The position numbers were made by a program, and so were the translations under genes. DNA of 64,000 nt from CAIWHR01 sp963788185. GTDB lineage: Bacteria; Pseudomonadota; Gammaproteobacteria; Burkholderiales; Casimicrobiaceae. Position 1 is the first letter of the stretch. Every line of letters starts with the position of its first letter. The stretch covers positions 62,001-126,000 of the forward strand of contig CAWBGE010000013.1 in NCBI GenBank assembly GCA_963788185.1. Reading direction: 5' to 3'. Under the pieces are notes generated by a model. It saw nothing but the letters and a program-made list of their open reading frames with translations. It ran no database searches and was not told where the DNA came from. This document shows positions 1 to 8,820 of this stretch, in pieces.

Positions 1-533
1 CTGACCAGTTCGGCGATCTTCGAGGTGGCCGGGCTGTAGGCGCGCCACTTGAGGCCTTTCATGTCGGCCGCGCTGGCGAGGGTCTTCTTGCTGTAGATGC
101 CCTGAGGCGGCCAGGGCACGGCAAACAGCAGCTTCATTCCCTGCTTCGCGAGCTTGCCGTCGACGGCCGCCTTCGATGCCTTGTAGAGCTTCAGCGACTC
201 GGCATAGGAGGTGGCGAGGAACGGGATGCCGTCGAGGCCGTAAAGCGGATCTTCGTTCTCGAAATTGACCAGCAGGATCTCGCCGGCCTGCGCCTGGCCG
301 CCCTGCACCGCCCGCTTGATCTCGGGCGCCTTGAACAGCGATGCGTTCGCATGCACGGTGATCTTGAGTTTGCCGCCGGTCGCCTTGTCGACGTCGGCGG
401 CAAACCGCTGGATGTTCTCGGTATGGAAGTTCGTCGCCGGATACGCGGTCGGCAGGTCCCACTTGGTCTGCGCGACTGCGGGGAGGGTGACGGCGAGGCT
501 GACGGCCGCCGCAAATGCGGAAAGGCGTTTCAT
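1..533 (-). CDS. TRAP transporter solute receptor, DctP family (3' end outside window)
   Basis: Periplasmic receptor that captures an organic acid or similar solute and hands it to a DctQM membrane pair, which is not in the window. The first 177 residues are visible. A signal peptide starts MKRLSAFAAAVSLAV and ends near AVAQ. The mature part opens with TKWDLPTAYPATNFHTENI and continues with GGKLKITVHANASLFKAPEI, the pattern of DctP receptors, followed by a segment ending MKGLKWRAYSPATSKIAELV at the window edge. The start at 533 is the first ATG that gives a complete signal peptide. Family assignment is firm; the ligand cannot be inferred. Confidence 0.85.
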   Translation of the reverse strand, partial: MKRLSAFAAAVSLAVTLPAVAQTKWDLPTAYPATNFHTENIQRFAADVDKATGGKLKITVHANASLFKAPEIKRAVQGGQAQAGEILLVNFENEDPLYGLDGIPFLATSYAESLKLYKASKAAVDGKLAKQGMKLLFAVPWPPQGIYSKKTLASAADMKGLKWRAYSPATSKIAELV

Positions 534-569
534 CGAGTGTCTCCTGGGAAAAGGCACGAGGGTAACGAG

Positions 570-580
570 GTTGGTCCAAC
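570..580. promoter_or_regulatory. GTTGGTCCAAC palindrome, possible repressor operator
   Basis: A perfect 11-base palindrome (GTTGG-T-CCAAC) lies 37 bases upstream of the TRAP receptor start, in the 140-base gap between divergent genes. GntR-type regulators often bind short palindromes of this kind, and TRAP receptor genes are often under such control. No regulator gene is in view, so this is a suggestion only. Confidence 0.25.
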
Positions 581-673
581 GATGGCTATTTACCACATTT
601 GACTCCGGCCTGTACGATAAGCCTGCACGTCCCGCGACCTCGCTCCGCCTCCCGCCTACCACCGGACCTTCCC

Positions 674-3600
674 ATGGCCAAACCGACCGTCCACGGCGCC
701 GACCGCGCGCGCTGGCAATTCTGGATCGACCGCGGCGGCACGTTCACCGACATCGTTGCCCGCAGGCCCGACGGAACGCTCTGCACGCACAAGCTCCTGT
801 CCGAGAATCCGGAGCGCTATCGCGATGCCGCCGTCCACGGCATCCGGGAGCTGCTCGGCCTCGCTGCGCAGGCACCCATTCCTGCGGCGGCAATCGATGC
901 GGTCAAGATGGGGACGACGGTGGCCACCAACGCGCTTCTCGAGCGCAAGGGCGAACGCACCCTGCTCGTCATCACCCGCGGTTATGCCGACGCGCTCGCC
1001 ATCGGCTACCAGAACCGGCCGAAGCTTTTCGTCCGGCGGATCGAACTGCCGTCGCTGCTGTACGCGTCGGTGATCGAAGTCGACGAGCGGATCGGCGCCC
1101 GCGGCGAAGTGGTCCGGCCGCTCGACCTTGCCGCCGCCCGGCGCGATCTGGTCGCCGCGCGCGCTTCCGGCATCGACGCAGTGGCGATCGTGCTGATGCA
1201 CGGCTACCGCTTTCCGCAGCACGAGCAGGCGCTGGCGGCGCTCGCCCGCGAACTCGGTTTCGCGCAGGTGTCAGTGAGTCACGAGGTCAGTCCGCTGATG
1301 AAGCTCGTCTCGCGCGGCGACACGACCGTCGTCGACGCCTACCTGTCGCCGATCCTGCGCCGCTACGTGCGGCAGGTCGAGGACGATCTCGACGGCGGTC
1401 AGGCAAACGGCGCGCCGCGGCTGCAGTTCATGCAAAGCTCCGGCGGGCTGACCGACGCGCATCTCTTCCAGGGCAAGGACGCGATCCTGTCGGGCCCTGC
1501 CGGCGGGATCGTCGGCGCGGTCGAGGTGTCGCGCCTCGCGGGATTCGACCGGATCATCGGCTTCGACATGGGGGGCACGTCGACCGACGTCACGCACTAC
1601 GCCGGCGAATACGAACGCGCGTTCGTCACCGAAGTGGCAGGGGTGCGGTTGCGGGCACCGATGATGCGCATCCACACGGTCGCGGCGGGCGGCGGTTCGA
1701 TCTGCAGCTTCGATGGCGCGCGCTTTCGCGTCGGTCCCGACTCGGCGGGGGCAAATCCGGGTCCGGCGTCGTACCGGCGCGGCGGCCCGCTGACGGTGAC
1801 CGACTGCAACGTCATGGTCGGCAAGCTCGACCCGGCGCTGTTTCCGCAGGTGTTCGGTCCCGGCGGCGACGAGCCGCTGGACGTCGACGTCGTGCGACGG
1901 AAATTCGCCGACCTGGCGGCCGAAGTGAGCGCCGCAGCGGGGGTGAGCCGCACGCCGGAAGCGGTCGCCGCGGGCTTCCTCGAAATCGCGGTGGCGAACA
2001 TGGCCAACGCGATCAAGCACATCTCGGTGCAGCGCGGGTACGACGTGACCGAGTACACGCTCTGCTGCTTCGGCGGCGCCGGCGGCCAGCACGCCTGTCT
2101 CGTCGCCGACGCGCTGGGGATGACGCGGGTGTTCCTGCATCCGCTGGCCGGCGTGCTGTCGGCTTATGGGATGGGCCTGGCCGACGTGAGGGCGCTGAAG
2201 CAGCAGGCGGTGGAGGCGAGGCTGTCGGCAAGCGCGCTGGCGGAGACGGCCCCCCTTCTTGCCGCGCTGGAAGCTGCCGCGCGCGCGGACGTGCTGTCGC
2301 AGGGCATCGAGCCCGCGCGCACCACCGCGAAGCGGACGCTGCACGTCAAGTACGAGGGCACCGATACGACGCTCGAAACCGCCGTTGCGCAGGAAGCCGA
2401 CATCGTGGCCGATTTCGAGCGCCGGTACCGCACGCAGTACGGCTTCCTGATGCCCGGCAAGCCGCTGGTGATCGAGGCGGTTGCCGTCGAGGCGATCGGC
2501 CGGGCGCAGGCCGCAGAGGATGCGCCGATCGTCTTCGCACCGCGCGCAGGCGCGCTGCCGCCGCTCAAGACCCAGCGCGTCTACACCGAAGGCCGGTTCC
2601 ACGACGCATGGGTTTACGACCGCGATGCGATGCGCCCCGGCGACGTCGTGACCGGACCGGCGGTCATCCGCGAAGCCAATGCCACCACGGTCGTCGAACC
2701 CGGATGGCGCGCGAGCTTCACCGGCCGCGGCGACATCATCCTCGATCGCTACCAGGCGGCGCGGCGCGTGCACGCCATCGGCACGACGGCCGATCCGGTG
2801 CTGCTCGAGGTTTTCAACAACCTATTCATGGCCATCGCCGAGCAGATGGGCGTGACCCTCGCCAACACCGCCTACTCGGTCAACATCAAGGAGCGGCTCG
2901 ACTTTTCCTGCGCCATCTTCGACGCGGCCGGCAATCTCATCGCCAATGCACCCCACATTCCGGTGCATCTGGGCTCGATGGGCGAAAGCGTGGAGACCGT
3001 CATCGGGCGCCGCGCGGGATCGATGCGCCCCGGCGATGTCTATGTGCTCAACGCGCCCTACAACGGCGGCACGCACCTGCCCGACGTGACGGTGATCGCG
3101 CCGGTGTTCCTCGATTCGCAGGTGCCGGAATTCTACGTGGCGAGCCGCGGCCACCATGCGGACATCGGCGGCACGACGCCGGGATCGATGCCGCCCGACT
3201 CGACGCACATCGACGAGGAAGGCGTGCTGCTCGACAACGTGCAGCTCGTCGCCGAGGGTCGCTTTCTCGACGCCGAGATGCGCGCGATCCTGGCCGGCGG
3301 ACGCTACCCGTCGCGCAACATCGACCAGAACCTCGCCGACATGCGGGCGCAGGTCGCCGCCTGCGCGAAGGGCGCCGAGGAACTCGTGCGCATGGTGGCG
3401 CATTTCACGTTGCCGGTGGTTCGGGCCTACATGCAGCACGTTCAGGACAACGCCGAAGAGGCGGTTCGCCGCGTGCTCGACGTGCTGAAGGACGGGCATT
3501 TCGAGGTCGAAATGGACAGCGGCGCGAAGATCGCGGTCACCATCACCATCGACCAGCCGCGACGCGAGGCGAAGATCGACTTCACCGGCACCAGCCCGCA

Positions 3601-4318
3601 GCAGCCGACCAATTTCAACGCGCCTTCCGCGGTGTGCAAGGCTGCGGTGCTGTACGTGTTCAGGACGCTGGTCGACGGCGAGATCCCGATGAATGCGGGC
3701 TGTCTGAAGCCGCTGTCCATCGTCATTCCCGAAGGCTCGATGCTTGCGCCGCGCTACCCGGCGGCGGTGGTCGCCGGCAACGTCGAAACCTCGCAGGCGA
3801 TCACCGATGCGTTGTACGGCGCGCTGGGCGTGCTGGCCGCCTCGCAGGGCACGATGAACAACTTCACCTTCGGCAATGCCACCTACCAGTATTACGAAAC
3901 CATCGCCGGAGGGGCCGGCGCGGGACCGGACTTCGACGGCGCCAGCGTGGTCCAGACGCACATGACCAACTCCCGGCTCACCGACCCCGAGGTGCTGGAG
4001 TGGCGGTTTCCGGTTCGCCTGCAGGCCTATTCGATCCGGCGCGGCAGCGGTGGCGCCGGCGCGCATCGCGGCGGCAACGGCGGAACGCGAAGAATCGAAT
4101 TCCTCGAGCCCATGACGGCGGTGATCCTCGCCAACCATCGCCGCGTGCCGCCTTCCGGCGCCGCGGGCGGCGCGCCGGGTGCCGTGGGCCGCAACTGGGT
4201 CGAGCGGCGCGACGGCAGGTGCCAAACGTTTGGCGCCACCGCGGCGGTCGCAATGGAGCCCGGCGACGTCTTCGTGATCGAGACGCCGGGCGGCGGCGGT
4301 TTCGGCATTCCCGAATGA
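674..4318 (+). CDS. 5-oxoprolinase / hydantoinase A-B fusion (OplAH-like)
   Basis: ATP-dependent ring-opening enzyme of the OplAH/hydantoinase family, cytoplasmic, 1214 residues. Order: hydantoinase A N-terminal domain with IDRGGTFTDIV at about residues 18-28, hydantoinase A with the actin-fold phosphate motif GFDMGGTSTDV near residue 296, then a full hydantoinase B half from about residue 710 that ends in the usual glycine-rich GGGGFGIPE tail. The length matches one-chain 5-oxoprolinases (about 1200-1290). ATG 674 was chosen because the homologous N-terminus begins a few residues before WIDRGG; an upstream in-frame start would add non-conserved sequence, and no clear ribosome binding site is seen. 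Its TGA overlaps the next ATG. Substrate could be 5-oxo-L-proline, a hydantoin or N-methylhydantoin. Confidence 0.88.
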   Translation: MAKPTVHGADRARWQFWIDRGGTFTDIVARRPDGTLCTHKLLSENPERYRDAAVHGIRELLGLAAQAPIPAAAIDAVKMGTTVATNALLERKGERTLLVITRGYADALAIGYQNRPKLFVRRIELPSLLYASVIEVDERIGARGEVVRPLDLAAARRDLVAARASGIDAVAIVLMHGYRFPQHEQALAALARELGFAQVSVSHEVSPLMKLVSRGDTTVVDAYLSPILRRYVRQVEDDLDGGQANGAPRLQFMQSSGGLTDAHLFQGKDAILSGPAGGIVGAVEVSRLAGFDRIIGFDMGGTSTDVTHYAGEYERAFVTEVAGVRLRAPMMRIHTVAAGGGSICSFDGARFRVGPDSAGANPGPASYRRGGPLTVTDCNVMVGKLDPALFPQVFGPGGDEPLDVDVVRRKFADLAAEVSAAAGVSRTPEAVAAGFLEIAVANMANAIKHISVQRGYDVTEYTLCCFGGAGGQHACLVADALGMTRVFLHPLAGVLSAYGMGLADVRALKQQAVEARLSASALAETAPLLAALEAAARADVLSQGIEPARTTAKRTLHVKYEGTDTTLETAVAQEADIVADFERRYRTQYGFLMPGKPLVIEAVAVEAIGRAQAAEDAPIVFAPRAGALPPLKTQRVYTEGRFHDAWVYDRDAMRPGDVVTGPAVIREANATTVVEPGWRASFTGRGDIILDRYQAARRVHAIGTTADPVLLEVFNNLFMAIAEQMGVTLANTAYSVNIKERLDFSCAIFDAAGNLIANAPHIPVHLGSMGESVETVIGRRAGSMRPGDVYVLNAPYNGGTHLPDVTVIAPVFLDSQVPEFYVASRGHHADIGGTTPGSMPPDSTHIDEEGVLLDNVQLVAEGRFLDAEMRAILAGGRYPSRNIDQNLADMRAQVAACAKGAEELVRMVAHFTLPVVRAYMQHVQDNAEEAVRRVLDVLKDGHFEVEMDSGAKIAVTITIDQPRREAKIDFTGTSPQQPTNFNAPSAVCKAAVLYVFRTLVDGEIPMNAGCLKPLSIVIPEGSMLAPRYPAAVVAGNVETSQAITDALYGALGVLAASQGTMNNFTFGNATYQYYETIAGGAGAGPDFDGASVVQTHMTNSRLTDPEVLEWRFPVRLQAYSIRRGSGGAGAHRGGNGGTRRIEFLEPMTAVILANHRRVPPSGAAGGAPGAVGRNWVERRDGRCQTFGATAAVAMEPGDVFVIETPGGGGFGIPE

Positions 4319-6432
4319 AGATCCGCCTGCCCGTCATCGGTTGGATGGCGAGCCTGGCGCGCCTGGTGCGCGGACCGCGCGAACGTCCCGCACTCGACTA
4401 TCTCCTGGGCGAGATCAATCCCCAGGCACCGCTGGCGCAGCGCGTCGCATGGCTGATCGACGTCATCCGCTGGGTCAAGGTCCATCAGCCGCCGAAGACG
4501 GTGGTCGCGGGCGAGGGTGTCGCAGAAGGCGATGACGCTCCCGCGGAGATGCTCGCCACCGATACGCTTCGATTGCGCGCGGCGCGCGTGCGATTCGTGC
4601 TGCGGGTGCTGGATCGGCAACCCGCGTGGAAGTCCGCGTTCGCGAAGACGCTGCGTTCGGTGCTGCGCGACGCCCAGGCCGTGCGCCTGTTCGGCGCGAC
4701 CGGCTTGCCGCAGGAATTTGCGTTCTGGAGCGAAGCGGTGCACCGCGTGGCGGCGAAATTCCTGCCGGAGCCGCCGGTCGACGACGACCTGGCACAGATC
4801 TTCCTGGCACTTTTTCCCGAACACGACGACGCGGTGCTGCTGGAAAGGCTTCCCCATGCCACGCTGGCCGCATTTCGCGCGCTCTTCCACTACGACGAGG
4901 CGCCCGAGGAAGCCTGCTGGGCGGTGTTGCGGCGCGATCTCGACGATGCGGTCGTCGCGCTGGGCGCAAGGATCGCCGCCGTCGGCGTCGTCGACGCGAT
5001 ACGGCGGCGCGCCGTCCCCGGCGCCTTGCAGTCATCGCCTTTCCTGCGCGTCGGCCCGGCCGCCGAGGCTGTGATCGCGACGGGGGACGGAAGCGTCTCC
5101 GCTGCCGAAGCTGCCGTCACAATCAATCGCTACCACCAGGAACGCGACGGATGCCGTCGCGCGCTGGCCGAAGTGACCGCGCATCTGGAGGAGAACGGCG
5201 TCAGCGTGGCGCTCGTCTACCAGGTGGAGCTCGCACTGTGGCGCCTCGACCGCATCGACAGGCTGGTGCTGCTCGCCACCGACGCCGAGCACAGCATCGG
5301 CGCCTATGCGCGGTTTGTGGCGCAGCTGGTGCGGGAAATGCACGCGCGCCGCAGCGTGCGGGCGCTTTTCCGGACCAATCTCACGCTGTTGACACGCAAG
5401 ATCGCCGAGCGCACCGGCAAGACGGGCGAGCACTACATCACCCACGACCGCGCCGAATACGGCGACATGCTGCGCTCGTCGGCCAAGGGCGGCGCGCTGA
5501 CCGGAATCACCGTGTTCGTGAAGTTCCTCACCGTCGGACACGGCCTCGCGCCGTTCTTCGAAGGCGTCGCGGCCGCGCTCAATTACGCGGTGTCGTTTTG
5601 CCTCATCCAGTTCACGCACGGCACGCTGGCCACCAAACAGCCGGCGATGACGGCGGCGGCGCTGGCGGGGAAGCTGAAGCACGCGCGCCACCGGGGTCGC
5701 CTGCGCGAGTTCGTCGACGAAGTCGCCAACCTCACGCGCTCGCAGGTCGCGGCGATTTTCGGCAACCTCGCGATCGTGATTCCGGCGGCGCTGGTCGTGG
5801 GAGTGTCCTGGGCGCTGGCGGGCGGCGACACGGTGCCCGGCACGACCAAGGCGCTGGCCACGATCGAGTCGCTGTCGATCCTCGGGGCGACGCCGGTGTA
5901 CGCAGCGTTCACGGGCGTGTTGCTCTGGACCAGCGCCGTGCTGTCGGGGTGGGTCGAGAACTGGGCTACCTTTCGCCGATTGCCGGACGCGATCGCGCGC
6001 CACCCGCGTCTTGTCTACGCGTTCGGTCCCGAGCGGATGCGGCGAACGGCCGATTGGTTCGACCGAAATGTTGCGGGGCTGGGCGGCAACATTTCACTCG
6101 GCGTCCTGCTCGGCATGATTCCGGTCGTGGCGGCCTTTTTCGGCCTGCCGCTCGATGTGCGGCACGTCACGCTGTCGACGGGTTCGCTGGCGCTGGCGGT
6201 CTATGCGCTGGGCTCCGCAACATTGCTTTCGACCGGTTTCTGGCTCGCAGTCGCCGGAATCGCGGTCATCGGCGCTTTGAATCTCGGCGTGTCGTTCGCG
6301 CTGGCACTGTGGGTTGCGATACGCTCGACAGGGGCACGGGAACTGTCGCGCCGCCGCGTCTACCGGGCGGTGATTGCGCGCTTCTTCGCCTCCCCGCGCG
6401 ATTTCCTGCTGCCCCCGCGCGGGAAATCCTGA
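4315..6432 (+). CDS. Gcr family 'site-specific recombinase' membrane protein
   Basis: 705-residue member of the Gcr family (PF10136, named site-specific recombinase). ATG 4315 overlaps the TGA of the preceding gene (ATGA), so the two are translationally coupled. The N-terminal 370 residues are soluble and helical. The C-terminal half holds several hydrophobic segments, for example around LAIVIPAALVVGVSWALAGG and NISLGVLLGMIPVVAAFFGL. No tyrosine- or serine-recombinase catalytic motif is visible, so recombinase activity is doubtful and a membrane role is at least as likely. The protein ends PPRGKS. Family recognition is fairly sure; function is not. Confidence 0.75.
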   Translation: MKIRLPVIGWMASLARLVRGPRERPALDYLLGEINPQAPLAQRVAWLIDVIRWVKVHQPPKTVVAGEGVAEGDDAPAEMLATDTLRLRAARVRFVLRVLDRQPAWKSAFAKTLRSVLRDAQAVRLFGATGLPQEFAFWSEAVHRVAAKFLPEPPVDDDLAQIFLALFPEHDDAVLLERLPHATLAAFRALFHYDEAPEEACWAVLRRDLDDAVVALGARIAAVGVVDAIRRRAVPGALQSSPFLRVGPAAEAVIATGDGSVSAAEAAVTINRYHQERDGCRRALAEVTAHLEENGVSVALVYQVELALWRLDRIDRLVLLATDAEHSIGAYARFVAQLVREMHARRSVRALFRTNLTLLTRKIAERTGKTGEHYITHDRAEYGDMLRSSAKGGALTGITVFVKFLTVGHGLAPFFEGVAAALNYAVSFCLIQFTHGTLATKQPAMTAAALAGKLKHARHRGRLREFVDEVANLTRSQVAAIFGNLAIVIPAALVVGVSWALAGGDTVPGTTKALATIESLSILGATPVYAAFTGVLLWTSAVLSGWVENWATFRRLPDAIARHPRLVYAFGPERMRRTADWFDRNVAGLGGNISLGVLLGMIPVVAAFFGLPLDVRHVTLSTGSLALAVYALGSATLLSTGFWLAVAGIAVIGALNLGVSFALALWVAIRSTGARELSRRRVYRAVIARFFASPRDFLLPPRGKS

Positions 6433-6508
6433 TTCGGCCTTCGTCGCGGGATCGCGCAGCAGCGATGCGGGGCGGCATAATCGGAAACATTCACATGGAG
6501 GTTGGCTC

Positions 6509-6994
6509 ATGGCTTCAGCTTCAATTTACGACTTCAGCGTCGACGACATCGCAGGCAAGCCGGTGGCACTGGAGCGCTACCGGGGCAAGGTGCTGCTGAT
6601 CGTCAACACCGCCAGCAAGTGCGGATTTACACCGCAGTACAAGGGCCTCGAGGCGCTGTACAGGAAATACCGGTCGCAGGGGCTCGAAGTGCTCGGATTC
6701 CCCTGCAACCAGTTCGGCGCGCAGGAGCCCGGCTCGGCCGAGGAAATCGAGTCTTTTTGCGAGATCAACTACGGCGTGACGTTCCCGCTGTTCGCCAAGG
6801 TCGATGTCAACGGTGACGATGCCGCGCCGCTGTACCGGCATCTGAAGCGGGAAAGGCCCGGCCTCCTGGGGTCCGAGGCGATCAAGTGGAACTTCACCAA
6901 ATTCCTGGTGGATCGCGAAGGCAAGGTCGTCGAACGCTACGCACCGAACACCGAGCCGGCCGCGCTCTCCGCAGACGTCGAGAATCTGCTGTGA
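6509..6994 (+). CDS. Glutathione peroxidase (Cys type)
   Basis: Thiol peroxidase of the GPx/BtuE family, 161 residues, reducing hydroperoxides with glutathione or thioredoxin. The peroxidatic residue is cysteine, not selenocysteine: NTASKCGFTPQY with C38. The rest of the catalytic set is present: FPCNQFGAQEPG with Q72 and KWNFTKF with W127 and N128. C66 in FPCNQ is the position often used as resolving cysteine region. No signal peptide, so cytoplasmic. A strong GGAGG (6497-6501) lies seven bases before ATG 6509. Its TGA overlaps the GTG of the next gene. Confidence 0.93.
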   Translation: MASASIYDFSVDDIAGKPVALERYRGKVLLIVNTASKCGFTPQYKGLEALYRKYRSQGLEVLGFPCNQFGAQEPGSAEEIESFCEINYGVTFPLFAKVDVNGDDAAPLYRHLKRERPGLLGSEAIKWNFTKFLVDREGKVVERYAPNTEPAALSADVENLL

Positions 6995-8820
6995 CGCCGG
7001 GGAGCTTCCTGCGATGCCGGCTGACCTGGGCGGTCCTCGGCATGGTCGGGGCGGCGATGGTGGCGCTGGCGCCGCGGGCGATTGCGCAGGCGGACCCGTC
7101 CAAGGTGCTGCGGGTTTCGATCGCCGTCGCCGAGACCGGTTTCGATCCGCAGGCGGCGGGTGACGCCTTTTCGAATTACGTCAACCAGGCCATCTTCGAT
7201 ACGCTCTATCGATACGATTACCTTGCGCGACCGCACACGCTGGTTGCGAGGACGGCGCAGGCGCTGCCCGAAATCTCCGCCGACGGCAGGACGTGGACGA
7301 TGCGCGTGCGGCCGGGCATCCACTTTGCGGACGACCCGGCATTCAAGGGGCAGAAGCGCGAACTGGTCGCCGCCGACTACGTCTACGCGATCAAGCGGAT
7401 CCTCGATCCCAAGGTCCGCTCCAACACCCTGCAGTCCGTGGACGGACGCTTCGTCGGCGCCGACGCGGTGGTGGCGAAGGCGCGGGAGACCGGCAAATTC
7501 GACTACGACGCGCCGATCGAGGGGCTGCAGGCGATCGACCGCTATACGCTGCGCTTCAAGCTCGCGTTTCCCGATTACGAACTCCTCGCCAACCTCACCA
7601 CCACCGCGTTCGCCGCGGTCGCGCGCGAGGTCATCGACGCCTACGGGGACGCCAGCGGCTGGGCGATGGCCAATCCGGTGGGAACCGGTCCGTATCGGCT
7701 CAAGGAGTGGCGCCGCGGCCAGCGGATCGTGCTCGAGGCCAATCCGGCATTTCGCGACGAGCGCTATCCGCAACCGGCGAATCCGGCCGACCGCGCGCTG
7801 GTCGCCAGGCTCGTCGGCCGCAAGCTGCCGCTGATCGGCCGCATCGAAGTCAGCGTCATCGAGGAGTCGAGCCCGCGGCTGCTCGCCTTCGCGCAGAACC
7901 AGCTCGACTACGTGGCCGTGCCCGTCGATCTCGTGCCGAAAGTGCTCGATGCAGACAACCGGCTGCTGCCGCAGTATGCCGCTGCCGGGGTGAAGCTGGC
8001 GCGCGAGGTGCTGCCGGCGATCAGCTACCTCTACTTCAACATGGAAGACCCGGTCGTCGGCGGCACCGCGCCAGAGCGGATTGCGCTGCGCCGCGCGATT
8101 GCACTGGCGTACAACGTCGACGAGGACATCCGGGTCATCCGCCAGGGACAGGGGATGGCGGCCACGCAGCTGGTGCCGCCCGGCATGAGCGCGCACGACC
8201 CGACGGTCCCGGCGCGCGCCGGTTACGATCCGGCCGCCGCCCGTGCGCTGCTCGACAAGTTCGGCTACAGGGACCGCAACGGCGACGGCACGCGCGAGCG
8301 GCCCGACGGCTCGCCGTTGCAGATCAAAATGTACTCGACGCCCTCGGCGATCGACCGCCAGATCGACGAGCTGTGGAAGAAGAACATGGCCGCGATCGGA
8401 CTCGACGTCGAGTTCGTCAAGCAGAAGTGGCCCGATCTCCTCAAATCCGCGCGGCTCGGACAGCTGCAGGCGTGGCGGCTGGGCAACATCAACACGCACC
8501 CCGAGGGCTTCGGGTTCTTCGGCCTGCTCCATGGCCCGAACGCGGGCTTCTCGAATCTCGCGCGCTTCAATCTGGCCGAGTACGATCGCCTGTACGTCGA
8601 GGCGCGCAGCCTGCCGGACGGGTCGCAGCGGCTGAAGCTCACGCGGCAGATGAACGAAATCGTCCGCAACTACGCGCCCTGGGTGCTGCTCGCCTTCCGC
8701 GTCGACAACGTGATCACCCAACCCTGGGTGCTGGGCTACCGGTTCAATCCGTACTGGCTCCATCCGTGGGCGTACCTCGACATCGACACCGCGATGCAGG
8801 CGAAGGCCGGCGCCAAATGA
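6991..8820 (+). CDS. ABC transporter substrate-binding protein, family 5 (first of tandem pair)
   Basis: Periplasmic receptor of the oligopeptide/nickel/glutathione type (SBP_bac_5), 609 residues. GTG 6991 overlaps the TGA of the peroxidase gene (GTGA) and gives a signal peptide with hydrophobic core VLGMVGAAMVALAP ending AIAQA. The mature protein starts DPSKVLRVSIAVAETGFDPQ and carries DYVYAIKRILDPKV and YNVDEDIRVI. The gene is followed by a paralogue of identical length overlapping by ATGA. No permease or ATPase gene is adjacent, so it must share a transporter encoded elsewhere or act as a sensor. The peroxidase neighbour hints at peptides or glutathione, but this is a guess. Confidence 0.88.
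   Translation: MTPGSFLRCRLTWAVLGMVGAAMVALAPRAIAQADPSKVLRVSIAVAETGFDPQAAGDAFSNYVNQAIFDTLYRYDYLARPHTLVARTAQALPEISADGRTWTMRVRPGIHFADDPAFKGQKRELVAADYVYAIKRILDPKVRSNTLQSVDGRFVGADAVVAKARETGKFDYDAPIEGLQAIDRYTLRFKLAFPDYELLANLTTTAFAAVAREVIDAYGDASGWAMANPVGTGPYRLKEWRRGQRIVLEANPAFRDERYPQPANPADRALVARLVGRKLPLIGRIEVSVIEESSPRLLAFAQNQLDYVAVPVDLVPKVLDADNRLLPQYAAAGVKLAREVLPAISYLYFNMEDPVVGGTAPERIALRRAIALAYNVDEDIRVIRQGQGMAATQLVPPGMSAHDPTVPARAGYDPAAARALLDKFGYRDRNGDGTRERPDGSPLQIKMYSTPSAIDRQIDELWKKNMAAIGLDVEFVKQKWPDLLKSARLGQLQAWRLGNINTHPEGFGFFGLLHGPNAGFSNLARFNLAEYDRLYVEARSLPDGSQRLKLTRQMNEIVRNYAPWVLLAFRVDNVITQPWVLGYRFNPYWLHPWAYLDIDTAMQAKAGAK

Noticed and set aside
265..6432. Single open frame of 2055 codons
   Set aside because: Only its last third (from 4315) is a real gene. 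The earlier part is antisense-free read-through of GC-rich DNA in another frame of the oxoprolinase gene, and its composition is Arg/Ala-rich as in shadow frames.
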